This document shows, in pieces, positions 41,583-48,931 of a stretch of 48,931 bases of DNA; the stretch's first letter is position 1; every line of letters starts with the position of its first letter. Under the pieces are notes generated by a model. The model ran no database searches. It was not told where the DNA came from and saw nothing but the letters and a program-made list of their open reading frames with translations. The DNA is taken from the NCBI GenBank assembly GCA_002353575.1, contig DEJQ01000022.1:75788-124718 (forward strand), read 5' to 3'. This stretch comes from Prevotellaceae bacterium UBA2744 (GTDB taxonomy: Bacteria > Bacteroidota > Bacteroidia > Bacteroidales > Bacteroidaceae). Position numbers and translations under genes: made by a program.

Positions 41583-41784
41583 GATTATTATCGAGGGTTC
41601 ACTTCGTGTGGACCTGAATCTGTGTGTGGATAGCTCCTTTTTAGTTAGACGGAAGGGTAGTCCGTGAATCACAGATACAAAACCCTGGGGATCTATGGTC
41701 CTGAGGGCACAAATCACTGCGACAAGCGTCGGGTGCTCGGTGAAAGAAGCCGAGATTTTACAAACTTTTTATCAAATCATTTTA
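41583..41784 (+). promoter_or_regulatory. Structured rplM leader, candidate ribosomal-protein autoregulatory RNA
   Basis: A 200-nt untranslated leader with several stems: GGGTTCAC/GTGGACCT closed by loop TTCGT (41595-41615); ATCTGTG (41618-41624) pairing with CACAGAT (41670-41676) and enclosing ACGGA/TCCGT (41649-41665); CCCT-GGATC/GGTCC-AGGG (41683-41707); and CTCGG/CCGAG (41736-41754) followed by ATTTT. Long leaders before ribosomal genes often bind the encoded protein. Which protein binds here is not known from sequence; L13 is the obvious candidate. Confidence 0.6.
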
Positions 41785-42246
41785 ATGAACACATTAAGTT
41801 TTAAGACTAGCTACGTGAACACAGAAGCTGCTAACAAGCAGTGGGTCGTAGTAGATGCACAGGGGCAGACTCTCGGTCGCCTTGCTTCTAAGGTAGCTAA
41901 GGTACTTCGCGGTAAGTACAAACCATGTTTCACTCCTAACATGGACTGTGGTGACAACGTCATCATCATCAATGCCAACCAGATTGTTGTATCAGGTGCA
42001 AAGGAAAGCGATAAGCTCTATATCACTTTCTCAGGTTATCCAGGTGGTCAGAAGAAGGCTACATTCGCCGAGATGACTAAGCGCGCCAACGGTTACGAGA
42101 AGATTATCCGTCACGCAGTGAAGGGTATGCTTCCAAAGGGTATCCTTGGTGCTAAGGTTCTTGGAAACCTTTATATTTATGAGGGCGCTGAGCACGATAA
42201 GCAGGCTCAGAAGCCAGTTTCACTTGATATTAACCTTTTAAAATAA
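41785..42246 (+). CDS. rplM: 50S ribosomal protein L13
   Basis: 153 residues: TEAANKQWVVVDAQGQTLGR, then LASKVAKVLRGKYKP, MDCGDNVIIINA, and AVKGMLPKGILGAKVLGNLY, the uL13 pattern with the Bacteroidetes spelling. The start ATG at 41785 begins MNTLSFKTSYVNTE; an in-frame ATG 90 nt upstream lies within the leader and would add an unrelated peptide. rpsI follows after 12 nt. Confidence 0.97.
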   Translation: MNTLSFKTSYVNTEAANKQWVVVDAQGQTLGRLASKVAKVLRGKYKPCFTPNMDCGDNVIIINANQIVVSGAKESDKLYITFSGYPGGQKKATFAEMTKRANGYEKIIRHAVKGMLPKGILGAKVLGNLYIYEGAEHDKQAQKPVSLDINLLK

Positions 42247-42258
42247 GCAATAAGGTTT

Positions 42259-42648
42259 ATGGCAGAAGTAATAAATGCACTCGGTCGTCGTAAGAGCGCC
42301 GTTGCTCGTGTTTACCTCACAGAAGGTAGCGGAAAGATAACAATCAACAAGCGTGATCTTGCTGAATATTTCCCTTCAGAACTCATTCAGTTTGTCGTTA
42401 AGCAGCCTCTGAACTTGCTCGGCGTAGCTGAGAAATATGATATAAAAGTAAATCTTTGCGGTGGTGGCTATACAGGTCAGAGCCAGGCTCTGCGTCTCGC
42501 TATTGCACGCGCACTCGTAAAGATAAATGCTGATGACAAGAAAGCTCTTCGTGTGGCTGGTTTCATCACTCGCGATGCTCGTGAGGTAGAACGTAAGAAA
42601 CCAGGTCGTCCAAAGGCACGTCGTCGCTTCCAGTTCTCAAAGCGTTAA
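42259..42648 (+). CDS. rpsI: 30S ribosomal protein S9
   Basis: 129 residues: VINALGRRKSAVARVYLTEG at the start, GGGYTGQSQALRLAIARALV in the middle, and the universal basic end KKPGRPKARRRFQFSKR that reaches the ribosomal P-site. Co-transcribed with rplM, as in most bacteria. Confidence 0.98.
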   Translation: MAEVINALGRRKSAVARVYLTEGSGKITINKRDLAEYFPSELIQFVVKQPLNLLGVAEKYDIKVNLCGGGYTGQSQALRLAIARALVKINADDKKALRVAGFITRDAREVERKKPGRPKARRRFQFSKR

Positions 42649-42691
42649 TATATATACACATTATAAATTATTATATATTCATTCGCTCAAA

Positions 42692-42831
42692 GTACTCTCA
42701 GGAAGTACGATATGTTTAGTATCTAAACTGCGGAGACTCGTCCGGATAGTCATGGACGGCTACCCCGTGGTTGGTTAACAAACAAAACATTAACTAAAAA
42801 GAACGTAAACAAACAAAACAAAGACTAAATT
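42692..42831 (+). promoter_or_regulatory. Structured gap before rpsB, candidate S2 leader
   Basis: The 183-nt rpsI-rpsB gap has no promoter box but several stems: GTACT/AGTAC (42692-42708), GTTTAG-TAT-CTAAAC (42714-42728), CGTCC/GGACG (42739-42758), and GTTAA/TTAAC just before the start region. This suggests a regulatory RNA read as part of the rplM-rpsI transcript. The ligand is not known; S2 is the natural candidate. Confidence 0.45.
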
Positions 42832-43680
42832 ATGGCAAGAACAGATTTTGATACGCTCCTACAGGCTGGAGCACATTTCGGACACATGAAGCGCAAGTGG
42901 AATCCTGCTATGGCTCCTTATATCTTTATGGAGCGTAACGGTATCCACATCATCGACCTCAATAAGACAGTGAAAATGCTCGACGAGGCAGCCGACGCAC
43001 TGAAGCAGATTGCTAAGAGCGGAAAGCGCATCCTCTTCGTTTCAACTAAGAAGCAGGCTAAGGAAATCGTAGCTGAGAAGGCTGAGGCAATCGGTATGCC
43101 ATACGTTATCGAGCGTTGGCCAGGCGGTATGCTCACAAACTTCCCAACTATCCGCAAAGCTGTAAAGAAGATGGCGAACATCGACAAACTCATCGCTGAC
43201 GGAACTTATGACAAACTCTCAAAGCGTGAAAATCTGCAGATTCAGCGTAAGCGTGCCAAGCTGGAAAAGAACCTTGGCAGTATCGCTGACCTGACCCGTC
43301 TGCCTTCTGCTCTCTTCGTTATCGACGTTGCCAAGGAGCATATCGCCGTAGCTGAGGCAAATCGTCTGGGTATTCCTGTATTCGCTATCGTTGATACAAA
43401 CTCTAATCCTAATGACATCGACTTCGTAATCCCTGCTAACGATGATTCAAGCAAGGCTATCGAGGTAATTCTCGGTGCTGTCTGCAACGCTATTAAGGAG
43501 GGTCTCGACGAACGTAAGGTAGAGAAGGCTGATCAGGACGCTGCTGCTGACAAGAAGGAAGGCGCACCAAAGGCTAAGGCTGCTAAAAAGGCAGAAGCTG
43601 AACCCGTAGAGAAAGAGGCTCCAAAGGCTGAGGCTGAATCAGCTGAAGAAGATGCTTCAGATGTTAAGGAGGCAGAATAA
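42832..43680 (+). CDS. rpsB: 30S ribosomal protein S2
   Basis: 282 residues. FDTLLQAGAHFGHMKRKWNP, MERNGIHIIDLNKTV, VIERWPGGMLTNFPTIRKAV and VDTNSNPNDIDFVIPANDDS are uS2 motifs. The last ~50 residues are an Ala/Lys/Glu-rich tail beyond the core, common in Bacteroidetes. tsf follows after 58 nt, the normal order. Confidence 0.97.
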   Translation: MARTDFDTLLQAGAHFGHMKRKWNPAMAPYIFMERNGIHIIDLNKTVKMLDEAADALKQIAKSGKRILFVSTKKQAKEIVAEKAEAIGMPYVIERWPGGMLTNFPTIRKAVKKMANIDKLIADGTYDKLSKRENLQIQRKRAKLEKNLGSIADLTRLPSALFVIDVAKEHIAVAEANRLGIPVFAIVDTNSNPNDIDFVIPANDDSSKAIEVILGAVCNAIKEGLDERKVEKADQDAAADKKEGAPKAKAAKKAEAEPVEKEAPKAEAESAEEDASDVKEAE

Positions 43681-43738
43681 TCCTTACGGAAAGGAAAGCA
43701 GATTTTTCTAATTACTAAACATTAAAAATTCGTATATT

Positions 43739-44731
43739 ATGGCTATTACATTAGCAGATATAAATAAACTCCGTCAGAAGACTCAGGCTGGTCTTATGGA
43801 TTGTAAGAAGGCTCTTACTGAGGCTAACGGCGACATGGATGCTGCAATGGACATCCTCCGCAAGAAGGGGCAACTCGTTGCTGCAAAGCGTAGCGACCGC
43901 GAAGCTGCTGAAGGCTGTGTACTCGCAAAGGTAGATGGCAAGTTCGGTGCTATGATTGCTCTCAAGTGTGAAACAGACTTCGTTGCTAAGAATACAGATT
44001 TTGTAGCTCTTGCTAACGCAATCATCGATGCTGCCGTTGCTGCTAAGGCTAAAACTCTCGACGAGGTTAAAGCTCTTACTATCAACGGAGAAACTGTAGC
44101 TGAAGCTGTTACAAACCGTAGTGGTGTGACTGGAGAAAAGATGGAACTCGACGGATACGCAACTGTAGAAGGCGAGAATGTCATCGCTTACAACCACATG
44201 GGTGGTAACTTCCTCTGCACACTCATCGTACTCAACAAGCAGGCTGATGCTCAGGTTGGTAAGAACGTAGCTATGCAGGTTGCTGCAATGAATCCTGTTG
44301 CTCTTGACGAGGCTTCGGTACCACAGGCAACTAAGGATGCAGAACTCAAGGCTGATATTGAAAAGGCTAAGCAAAACCAGATCGGAAAGGCTGTAGAGAA
44401 CGCACTGAAGAAGGCTGGTATCAATCCTGCACACGTTGACTCAGAAGACCATATCGAGTCAAATACTGCAAAGGGATGGATTACTGCTGAAGACGCTGCT
44501 AAGGCTCGCGAAATCAAGGCCACTGTTGCCAAGGAAGCTGAAGCTAATCTCAAGGAGCAGATGATTCAGAACATCGCAATGGGTATGCTCAACAAGTTCT
44601 ACAAAGAGAATTGTCTGCTCGACCAGGCTTTCATCGACGACAGTAAGATTTCTGTCAAGCAGTATCTGCAGTCGGTTGACAAAGAACTGACAGTGAGTGA
44701 CTTCAAGCGTTACACACTGCGTGCAGAATAA
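43739..44731 (+). CDS. tsf: Elongation factor Ts
   Basis: 330 residues. The N-terminal UBA-like part contains TQAGLMDCKKALTEANGDMD and AMDILRKKG; the core has ALKCETDFVAKNTDFV, HMGGNFLCTLIVL and VAMQVAAMNPVAL; the C-terminal part ends MLNKFYKENCLLDQ and then KISVKQYL. It exchanges GDP for GTP on EF-Tu. The gene ends the ribosomal cluster and is followed by a strong terminator. Confidence 0.97.
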   Translation: MAITLADINKLRQKTQAGLMDCKKALTEANGDMDAAMDILRKKGQLVAAKRSDREAAEGCVLAKVDGKFGAMIALKCETDFVAKNTDFVALANAIIDAAVAAKAKTLDEVKALTINGETVAEAVTNRSGVTGEKMELDGYATVEGENVIAYNHMGGNFLCTLIVLNKQADAQVGKNVAMQVAAMNPVALDEASVPQATKDAELKADIEKAKQNQIGKAVENALKKAGINPAHVDSEDHIESNTAKGWITAEDAAKAREIKATVAKEAEANLKEQMIQNIAMGMLNKFYKENCLLDQAFIDDSKISVKQYLQSVDKELTVSDFKRYTLRAE

Positions 44732-44760
44732 AATTTTTCTGAGAATTGTAAGATAAATGA

Positions 44761-44797
44761 AGAAGGTACTTCCATCTTAAAGTACCTTCTTTTTTTA
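44761..44797 (+). terminator. Terminator of rpsB-tsf
   Basis: AGAAGGTACTT pairs perfectly with AAGTACCTTCT around an 8-nt loop, followed by a run of T. Confidence 0.92.
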
Positions 44798-44803
44798 TTT
44801 ATT

Positions 44804-45484
44804 TTATTTTCCCCGAGTTATCTTCTCCTCGAAGAAACGTATTTTCACCATTTGATGCTTGATTTCCTCCTCGCCCATCTTGACCTCGGCAAAGAGTTTT
44901 GCCAGCTGATAACACTGTTCTACGATCAAAGCATCGTCGGCTGTAGCATTAGGAGGAAGAAGAGCCATGCTGCCTCCGTCCTCACTCAACGATACTGTGG
45001 TATAGCTGTAATGACGCTTCTTGTCTATGGTTACTAACTGCATCGATCCGTCTTCGCCGACTTCAGCAAAGAAATTCAGGTGCTGTTTATTTCCTGACTG
45101 AGATGGAACTACATAATAACCGATACTCTGATATTTCTCATCTTTCTCAAGCACAAATTTCTTCTTCATCTCTTCCAACTCCAAACGTTTGAAGGTAAGA
45201 GAACTGTCGGCTTTGGCAAAGGCATATTTAGCTTCGTGGAGTTCTAGCGAGTCGGCAAACTGTAATGCCTCGCGGCGGCAATCCACTTCCTTGGGATAGG
45301 TCGTGCGCATGGAATCGAGCAGCTCATGAGCTTTCATATGCTGATTCTGGACCATTGCTATTCTGGCTGCATTGAGCAGCTGGTATGCCTTGTCTTTATT
45401 GCTTTCGCTGCAACCTGATAATATTGTTGACGAAAGAGAGCATAGCGTTATAATTGTTGTAGTCAATACGTGTTTCTTTTTCAT
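44804..45484 (-). CDS. Small lipoprotein of unknown function
   Basis: 226 residues from MKKKHVLTTTIITLCSLSS with lipobox ILSGC; the open frame extends 59 codons upstream but that part is AT-rich non-coding-looking sequence. The body is mostly helical (AYQLLNAARIAMVQNQHMKA; YAFAKADSSLTFKRLELEEM, coiled-coil-like), followed by a beta part (IGYYVVPSQSGNKQHLNFFA; SYTTVSLSEDGGSMALLPPN) and a charged end. I do not recognise the family. Divergent from the DPP IV gene. A possible minus-strand -7 box (TAAATTTG) lies at 45512-45519. Confidence 0.75.
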   Translation of the reverse strand: MKKKHVLTTTIITLCSLSSTILSGCSESNKDKAYQLLNAARIAMVQNQHMKAHELLDSMRTTYPKEVDCRREALQFADSLELHEAKYAFAKADSSLTFKRLELEEMKKKFVLEKDEKYQSIGYYVVPSQSGNKQHLNFFAEVGEDGSMQLVTIDKKRHYSYTTVSLSEDGGSMALLPPNATADDALIVEQCYQLAKLFAEVKMGEEEIKHQMVKIRFFEEKITRGK

Positions 45485-45637
45485 AAATTGAAATTTATTA
45501 ACAAGATTTTGCAAATTTAGTAAGTTTTTTGGAAATGATGTTGCAAGTAGGTTATTTTTTTTTAAAAAATTTAATGTCCTAAAAGTAATAAATTGCAATT
45601 TATTTGTCTTTTTATATTTCTTATGTAAAAAAATTAG

Positions 45638-45645
45638 TACATTTG
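45638..45645 (+). promoter_or_regulatory. -7 box of the DPP IV gene
   Basis: TACATTTG lies 20 nt before the ATG in a very AT-rich divergent region; no clear -33 element is seen. The GH43 gene downstream may share this promoter. Confidence 0.5.
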
Positions 45646-45665
45646 CATATCCTAAAATCAAGACT

Positions 45666-47831
45666 ATGAAAAGATTTTTTTATATCGTAATGTGCTTCCT
45701 TATGGCTCATACTGCTTATGCACAGCAAATCAAACTCGACAATGTGACTTCTGGAGTGTACAGACCTAAGTATGTCAAATCAATGAAACCATTGGCAGAC
45801 GGAGAATCGTATGCGCAGATTAGTGAGGACGGAAAGAAAATCGAAAAATGCTCGTTTAAAAATGGTGCAGTAGTAGCTACTCTGTTTGATATCTCAACCG
45901 CAAGAAATGAACGGCTGGAAGAGTTCTCAGATTATATAATGTCGCCCGATGAGCAGAATATTCTGATTGAAACCAACAGAAAACAGATATACAGAAACAG
46001 TTGTGTTGCCACATATTATATATATAATGTTCGTAATAACACGCTGACTCCATTATCGAAAGGTGGACCACAGGAGTGTCCTAAGTTCTCGCCAGACGGA
46101 AATCTGATTGCATTCGTTCGCGAAAGCAACCTATTCCTTGTAAAACTGCTGTATAATAACGCAGAAAGTCAGATTACAAAGGATGGCGAGGCTGAAAAGA
46201 TTATTAACGGAAAGGCTGACTGGGTATATGAAGAGGAGTTTACTATGAATCGTGCTTTTGATTTTTCAGCCAACAGCGAGATGGTTGCATGGATGCGCTT
46301 CGACGAAACGGAGGTACCCTTATACAATATTGCTAGATTCAATGGAACCGTGGACAGCTACAGGTATCCACTGGCAGGACAGAAAAACCCAAAGGTAACA
46401 GTACATACTTTCGACATAAAGAGTAGGGTAGTGCGCCAAGTGAAGATAAATGCCGAATATGAATATATCCCACGCATTCAGTTTACGGGTGTTGCTGATA
46501 AACTGATGGTGCTCACACTGAACAGACATCAGGATCAGTTGGATTTCTACCTCGCTGATGCTCGCAGTACGACAGCAAATATGATTCTGAGAGAAACTAC
46601 AAATTGTTATGTCGAACAGACCGCTTATGATAATATAGATCTGAAGCACCCGCAATTTGTGTTGCTCAGCGAACGCGATGGATACCGTCATATGTATCTA
46701 TATAATACACAGACAGGACAGTTGCTGAAGCAACTTACTTCCGGACAATTCGAAGTGAAAAACTATTACGGACAGGATGATGCAGGCAAGTATTTCTATT
46801 TTGCAAGCAATGAGGGTTCGCCGCTCGAACAGTATATCTACAGAGTGGATGCGTCTGGAAAGCGTTATAAGTTAACAGAGGAGAAGGGATTCCATAGCGC
46901 ACAGTTCGCAAAGGGTTGCACTTATTTCGTACATACATATTCAAATCTTCAGACTCCTCCTGTCGTAACTATATGTAACGCATCGGGTAAAAAACTGAAG
47001 ACTGTTGAGGATAACGCAGAACTGAAAGGAAAACTCGCAAATCTGAAGTTGGGATCCGTCGAGTTGTTCTCCTTCAAGACTGCTGACAATATAGAATTGA
47101 ATGGATGGATGGTGAAACCCTGCGATTTAAATCCTGGCAAGAAGTATCCTGTGTTGATGTATCAGTATAGCGGACCTGGTAACCAACAGGTATATAATTC
47201 CTACGGAAATGGATTTATGGGAAACTTGATATGGGAACAGAGAATGGCGCAGAAAGGATATGTGGTCGTGTGTGTTGACGGACGAGGTACAGGTGGTAGA
47301 GGTGCCGATTTCCAACGTTCAACTTACAAAAAGATGGGAACTCTCGAATCGCGCGACCAAGCTGAAACGGCTGTATATCTCGCAACTCTTCCTTATGTAG
47401 ATAAGAACAGAATAGGAATATGGGGATGGAGTTTCGGAGGATTCAATACCATCATGTCAATGTGCGAGGGTAGGGGACTGTTCTGCTGCGGTGTTGCCGT
47501 TGCACCTGTGACAGACTGGAGATACTACGATTCAGCATATACCGAACGTTATATGAGAACTCCACAGGAAAATCCTTCCGGATATGATTCAAGTCCCCTG
47601 CACCGCTACCAAAACATTAAGGGCGATTTGCTCATCGTGCACGGAACGGCCGATGATAACGTGCATTATCAAAATACAGCAGATTTCGCTGAAGCGTTGG
47701 TGCAGGCTGGCGTGCAGTTCGATATGCAAGTATATACGGACAGAAATCATAATATAAGTGGAGGCAATACCCGTAATCACTTGTTCAACCGAATTGAGAA
47801 TTATCTCGATGCACACTTGCTAAACAAATAA
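45666..47831 (+). CDS. Dipeptidyl peptidase IV (S9B family)
   Basis: 721 residues: a signal peptide (cleavage near AYA-QQ), an N-terminal beta-propeller (DPPIV_N) with the substrate-amine-binding DWVYEEEF pair of Glu, and a C-terminal alpha/beta hydrolase domain. The catalytic triad is S589 in GWSFGGF, D663 in HGTADDNVH and H695 in DRNHNISGG. It removes X-Pro dipeptides from peptides in the periplasm. The GH43 gene follows after 13 nt. Full length for the family. Confidence 0.95.
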   Translation: MKRFFYIVMCFLMAHTAYAQQIKLDNVTSGVYRPKYVKSMKPLADGESYAQISEDGKKIEKCSFKNGAVVATLFDISTARNERLEEFSDYIMSPDEQNILIETNRKQIYRNSCVATYYIYNVRNNTLTPLSKGGPQECPKFSPDGNLIAFVRESNLFLVKLLYNNAESQITKDGEAEKIINGKADWVYEEEFTMNRAFDFSANSEMVAWMRFDETEVPLYNIARFNGTVDSYRYPLAGQKNPKVTVHTFDIKSRVVRQVKINAEYEYIPRIQFTGVADKLMVLTLNRHQDQLDFYLADARSTTANMILRETTNCYVEQTAYDNIDLKHPQFVLLSERDGYRHMYLYNTQTGQLLKQLTSGQFEVKNYYGQDDAGKYFYFASNEGSPLEQYIYRVDASGKRYKLTEEKGFHSAQFAKGCTYFVHTYSNLQTPPVVTICNASGKKLKTVEDNAELKGKLANLKLGSVELFSFKTADNIELNGWMVKPCDLNPGKKYPVLMYQYSGPGNQQVYNSYGNGFMGNLIWEQRMAQKGYVVVCVDGRGTGGRGADFQRSTYKKMGTLESRDQAETAVYLATLPYVDKNRIGIWGWSFGGFNTIMSMCEGRGLFCCGVAVAPVTDWRYYDSAYTERYMRTPQENPSGYDSSPLHRYQNIKGDLLIVHGTADDNVHYQNTADFAEALVQAGVQFDMQVYTDRNHNISGGNTRNHLFNRIENYLDAHLLNK

Positions 47832-47844
47832 AAACACTCGGATT

Positions 47845-48843
47845 ATGAGAAAATATATTTATGCTATTGCTGGACTGTCGATGCTATTTGCTTTCTCGCT
47901 AAGAATGAAAGCTCAGCCAAAGGTGTATGAAAATGTACCTACAGACTCCATACGCCTGTCCGACCCATTTGTCTTTGCCGACAAAAAGTCCAAGACTTAT
48001 TATATGACCGGAACTGGTGGAATGATGTGGAAGAGCAAAGATTTGAAAACATGGACAGGACCATATGTCGTCACTAAGACAGATCCAAATTCATGGATGG
48101 GATCCAGGCCGATGATTTGGGCGGCTGAAATTCATGAATACAATAATAAATACTACTATTTCGCTACATTCACAAATCAGAGTGTACATATTGATACCGT
48201 TGCTAATAACGTAATCGACCGACGTGCGTGCCACATCCTGGTGTCTGACAATATAGAGGGGCCATACACACCAATGGCAGATCTTACATATTTGCCCGCA
48301 AATATGCCTACACTCGATGCTACATTGTGGATTGACAAGGACAAGAAACCATATATGGTGTTCTGTTATGAATGGCTGCAGAATCTTAACGGCACAATAG
48401 AAAAAATACAACTCAAGCCTGATTTCAGTGGAACGATTGGAGAGAGAACGCTGCTTTTCCGTGCAAGTGATTCGCCGTGGAGTAAAGAGAAAAATCAAGC
48501 TAATGAAGATCGTCCAAATAAAGTGACTGACGGGCCATTCCTTTTCACTACTTCTACGGGAAAGCTTGGAATGCTGTGGACTAGTTGGGTTTATGACAAA
48601 TATACACAGGGGGTGGCATACTCTGAATCTGGCACACTTGACGGACCATGGATGCAAGAACCAGAACCAATCACTCCTCCAAACTATGGACACGGAATGC
48701 TTTTCAGAGACTTTAAAGGTAATACACTTATGGCTTTGCACTCTCATTCCAAGGTAGGAGACAATACTATTCGAATACCGCATTTCTTCCTGGTTTCTCT
48801 AAAGGGAGATAAACTTACTGTGATAAGAGAATATAAGCCGTAA
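47845..48843 (+). CDS. GH43-family glycosidase
   Basis: 332 residues: a signal peptide (cleavage near MKA-QP) and a single five-bladed propeller. The base D40 is in RLSDPFVF, the pKa-modulating D158 in LDATLWID; where most GH43 enzymes have Glu as acid the sequence reads TDGPFLF (D229), a form I have seen in related Bacteroidetes proteins. Typical activities are alpha-L-arabinofuranosidase or beta-xylosidase; the substrate cannot be told. Close spacing to the DPP IV gene suggests shared transcription. No lipobox. Confidence 0.85.
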   Translation: MRKYIYAIAGLSMLFAFSLRMKAQPKVYENVPTDSIRLSDPFVFADKKSKTYYMTGTGGMMWKSKDLKTWTGPYVVTKTDPNSWMGSRPMIWAAEIHEYNNKYYYFATFTNQSVHIDTVANNVIDRRACHILVSDNIEGPYTPMADLTYLPANMPTLDATLWIDKDKKPYMVFCYEWLQNLNGTIEKIQLKPDFSGTIGERTLLFRASDSPWSKEKNQANEDRPNKVTDGPFLFTTSTGKLGMLWTSWVYDKYTQGVAYSESGTLDGPWMQEPEPITPPNYGHGMLFRDFKGNTLMALHSHSKVGDNTIRIPHFFLVSLKGDKLTVIREYKP

Positions 48844-48890
48844 ATAACTACTGCTGTTAATCAGGACTTTAGACTGAATAATGAAATTTT

Positions 48891-48918
48891 TTTTTGAAAA
48901 AAACGCCGTATAATTTTG
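48891..48918 (+). promoter_or_regulatory. Possible promoter for a gene beyond the right edge
   Basis: TTTTTG at 48891-48896 and TAATTTTG at 48911-48918; the 14-nt spacing is shorter than usual, so only the -7 box is convincing. The gene it would serve is outside the window. Confidence 0.35.
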
Positions 48919-48931
48919 TCAGTTTGGAGAA

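Noticed and set aside
41695..41784. Upstream in-frame ATG that would lengthen L13 by 30 residues
   Set aside because: The extension lies in the folded leader and does not match L13 proteins, which start near MNTLSFKT.
45485..45661. N-terminal extension of the small lipoprotein by 59 codons
   Set aside because: AT-rich, runs through the divergent promoter region and would bury the signal peptide.

Overview
The window looks like a chromosome segment from a Bacteroidota bacterium, most probably a Prevotella-type organism. The reasons are: Bacteroidetes-type promoters (a -7 box of the TAnnTTTG form, often with a TTTG/TTG about 19-22 bp upstream) in front of many genes; a SusC/SusD pair; a complete Bat (Bacteroides aerotolerance) operon; the rpmB-rpmG-DUF4295 trio; an S9B dipeptidyl peptidase; menaquinone genes; and Prevotella-like C-terminal sorting motifs. 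No rRNA, integrase or transposase gene is visible.

Layout. (1) 1-2285: the leader-distal part of a large type I-C-like CRISPR array (34 complete identical 32-nt repeats, a partial one at the window edge, 34 spacers). Leader and cas genes lie off the left edge. (2) 2286-2948: gene-poor, AT-rich, with a possible short membrane peptide and a decayed coding fragment. (3) 2949-17183: a fructan utilisation locus. It holds a membrane-spanning sugar sensor fused directly to an AraC DNA-binding domain, then SusC, SusD, a surface lipoprotein, a divergent GH32-like lipoprotein, an unknown secreted binding-type protein, a classical GH32 fructosidase, an MFS sugar permease and a PfkB fructokinase. Together these would capture levan or inulin, cut it to fructose, import it and phosphorylate it. 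(4) 17169-19331: a DUF3089 hydrolase, two small orphan proteins and tRNA-Arg(TCT) with a duplicated 3' end. (5) 19607-23962: rpmB, rpmG, DUF4295, ftsY, rimO and two HU/IHF-type genes; the second encodes HU - membrane segment - LysM. (6) 24167-33270: the moxR/Bat operon, including a batB-batC fusion, ending in a PAP2 phosphatase. (7) 33257-38918: tilS, a GH10 xylanase, tRNA-Cys(GCA), a 46-residue peptide gene, a truncated secreted protein, an AlkZ-related protein and a nucleoside-hydrolase-like lipoprotein. (8) 38906-41463: menA and ubiE/menG (last steps of menaquinone synthesis) and a YhcC-like radical SAM protein. (9) 41569-44797: rplM-rpsI-rpsB-tsf with a long folded leader before rplM and a second structured gap before rpsB. 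(10) 44804-48843: a small lipoprotein, dipeptidyl peptidase IV and a GH43 glycosidase.

The most interesting items are the HU-membrane-LysM protein (a possible chromosome-to-cell-wall tether), the kinase-less transmembrane AraC regulator of the fructan locus, CRISPR spacers that tile one target and expose a TTC PAM, and the two candidate ribosomal-protein leader RNAs. All functional calls rest on motif reading and gene order; no database search was run.
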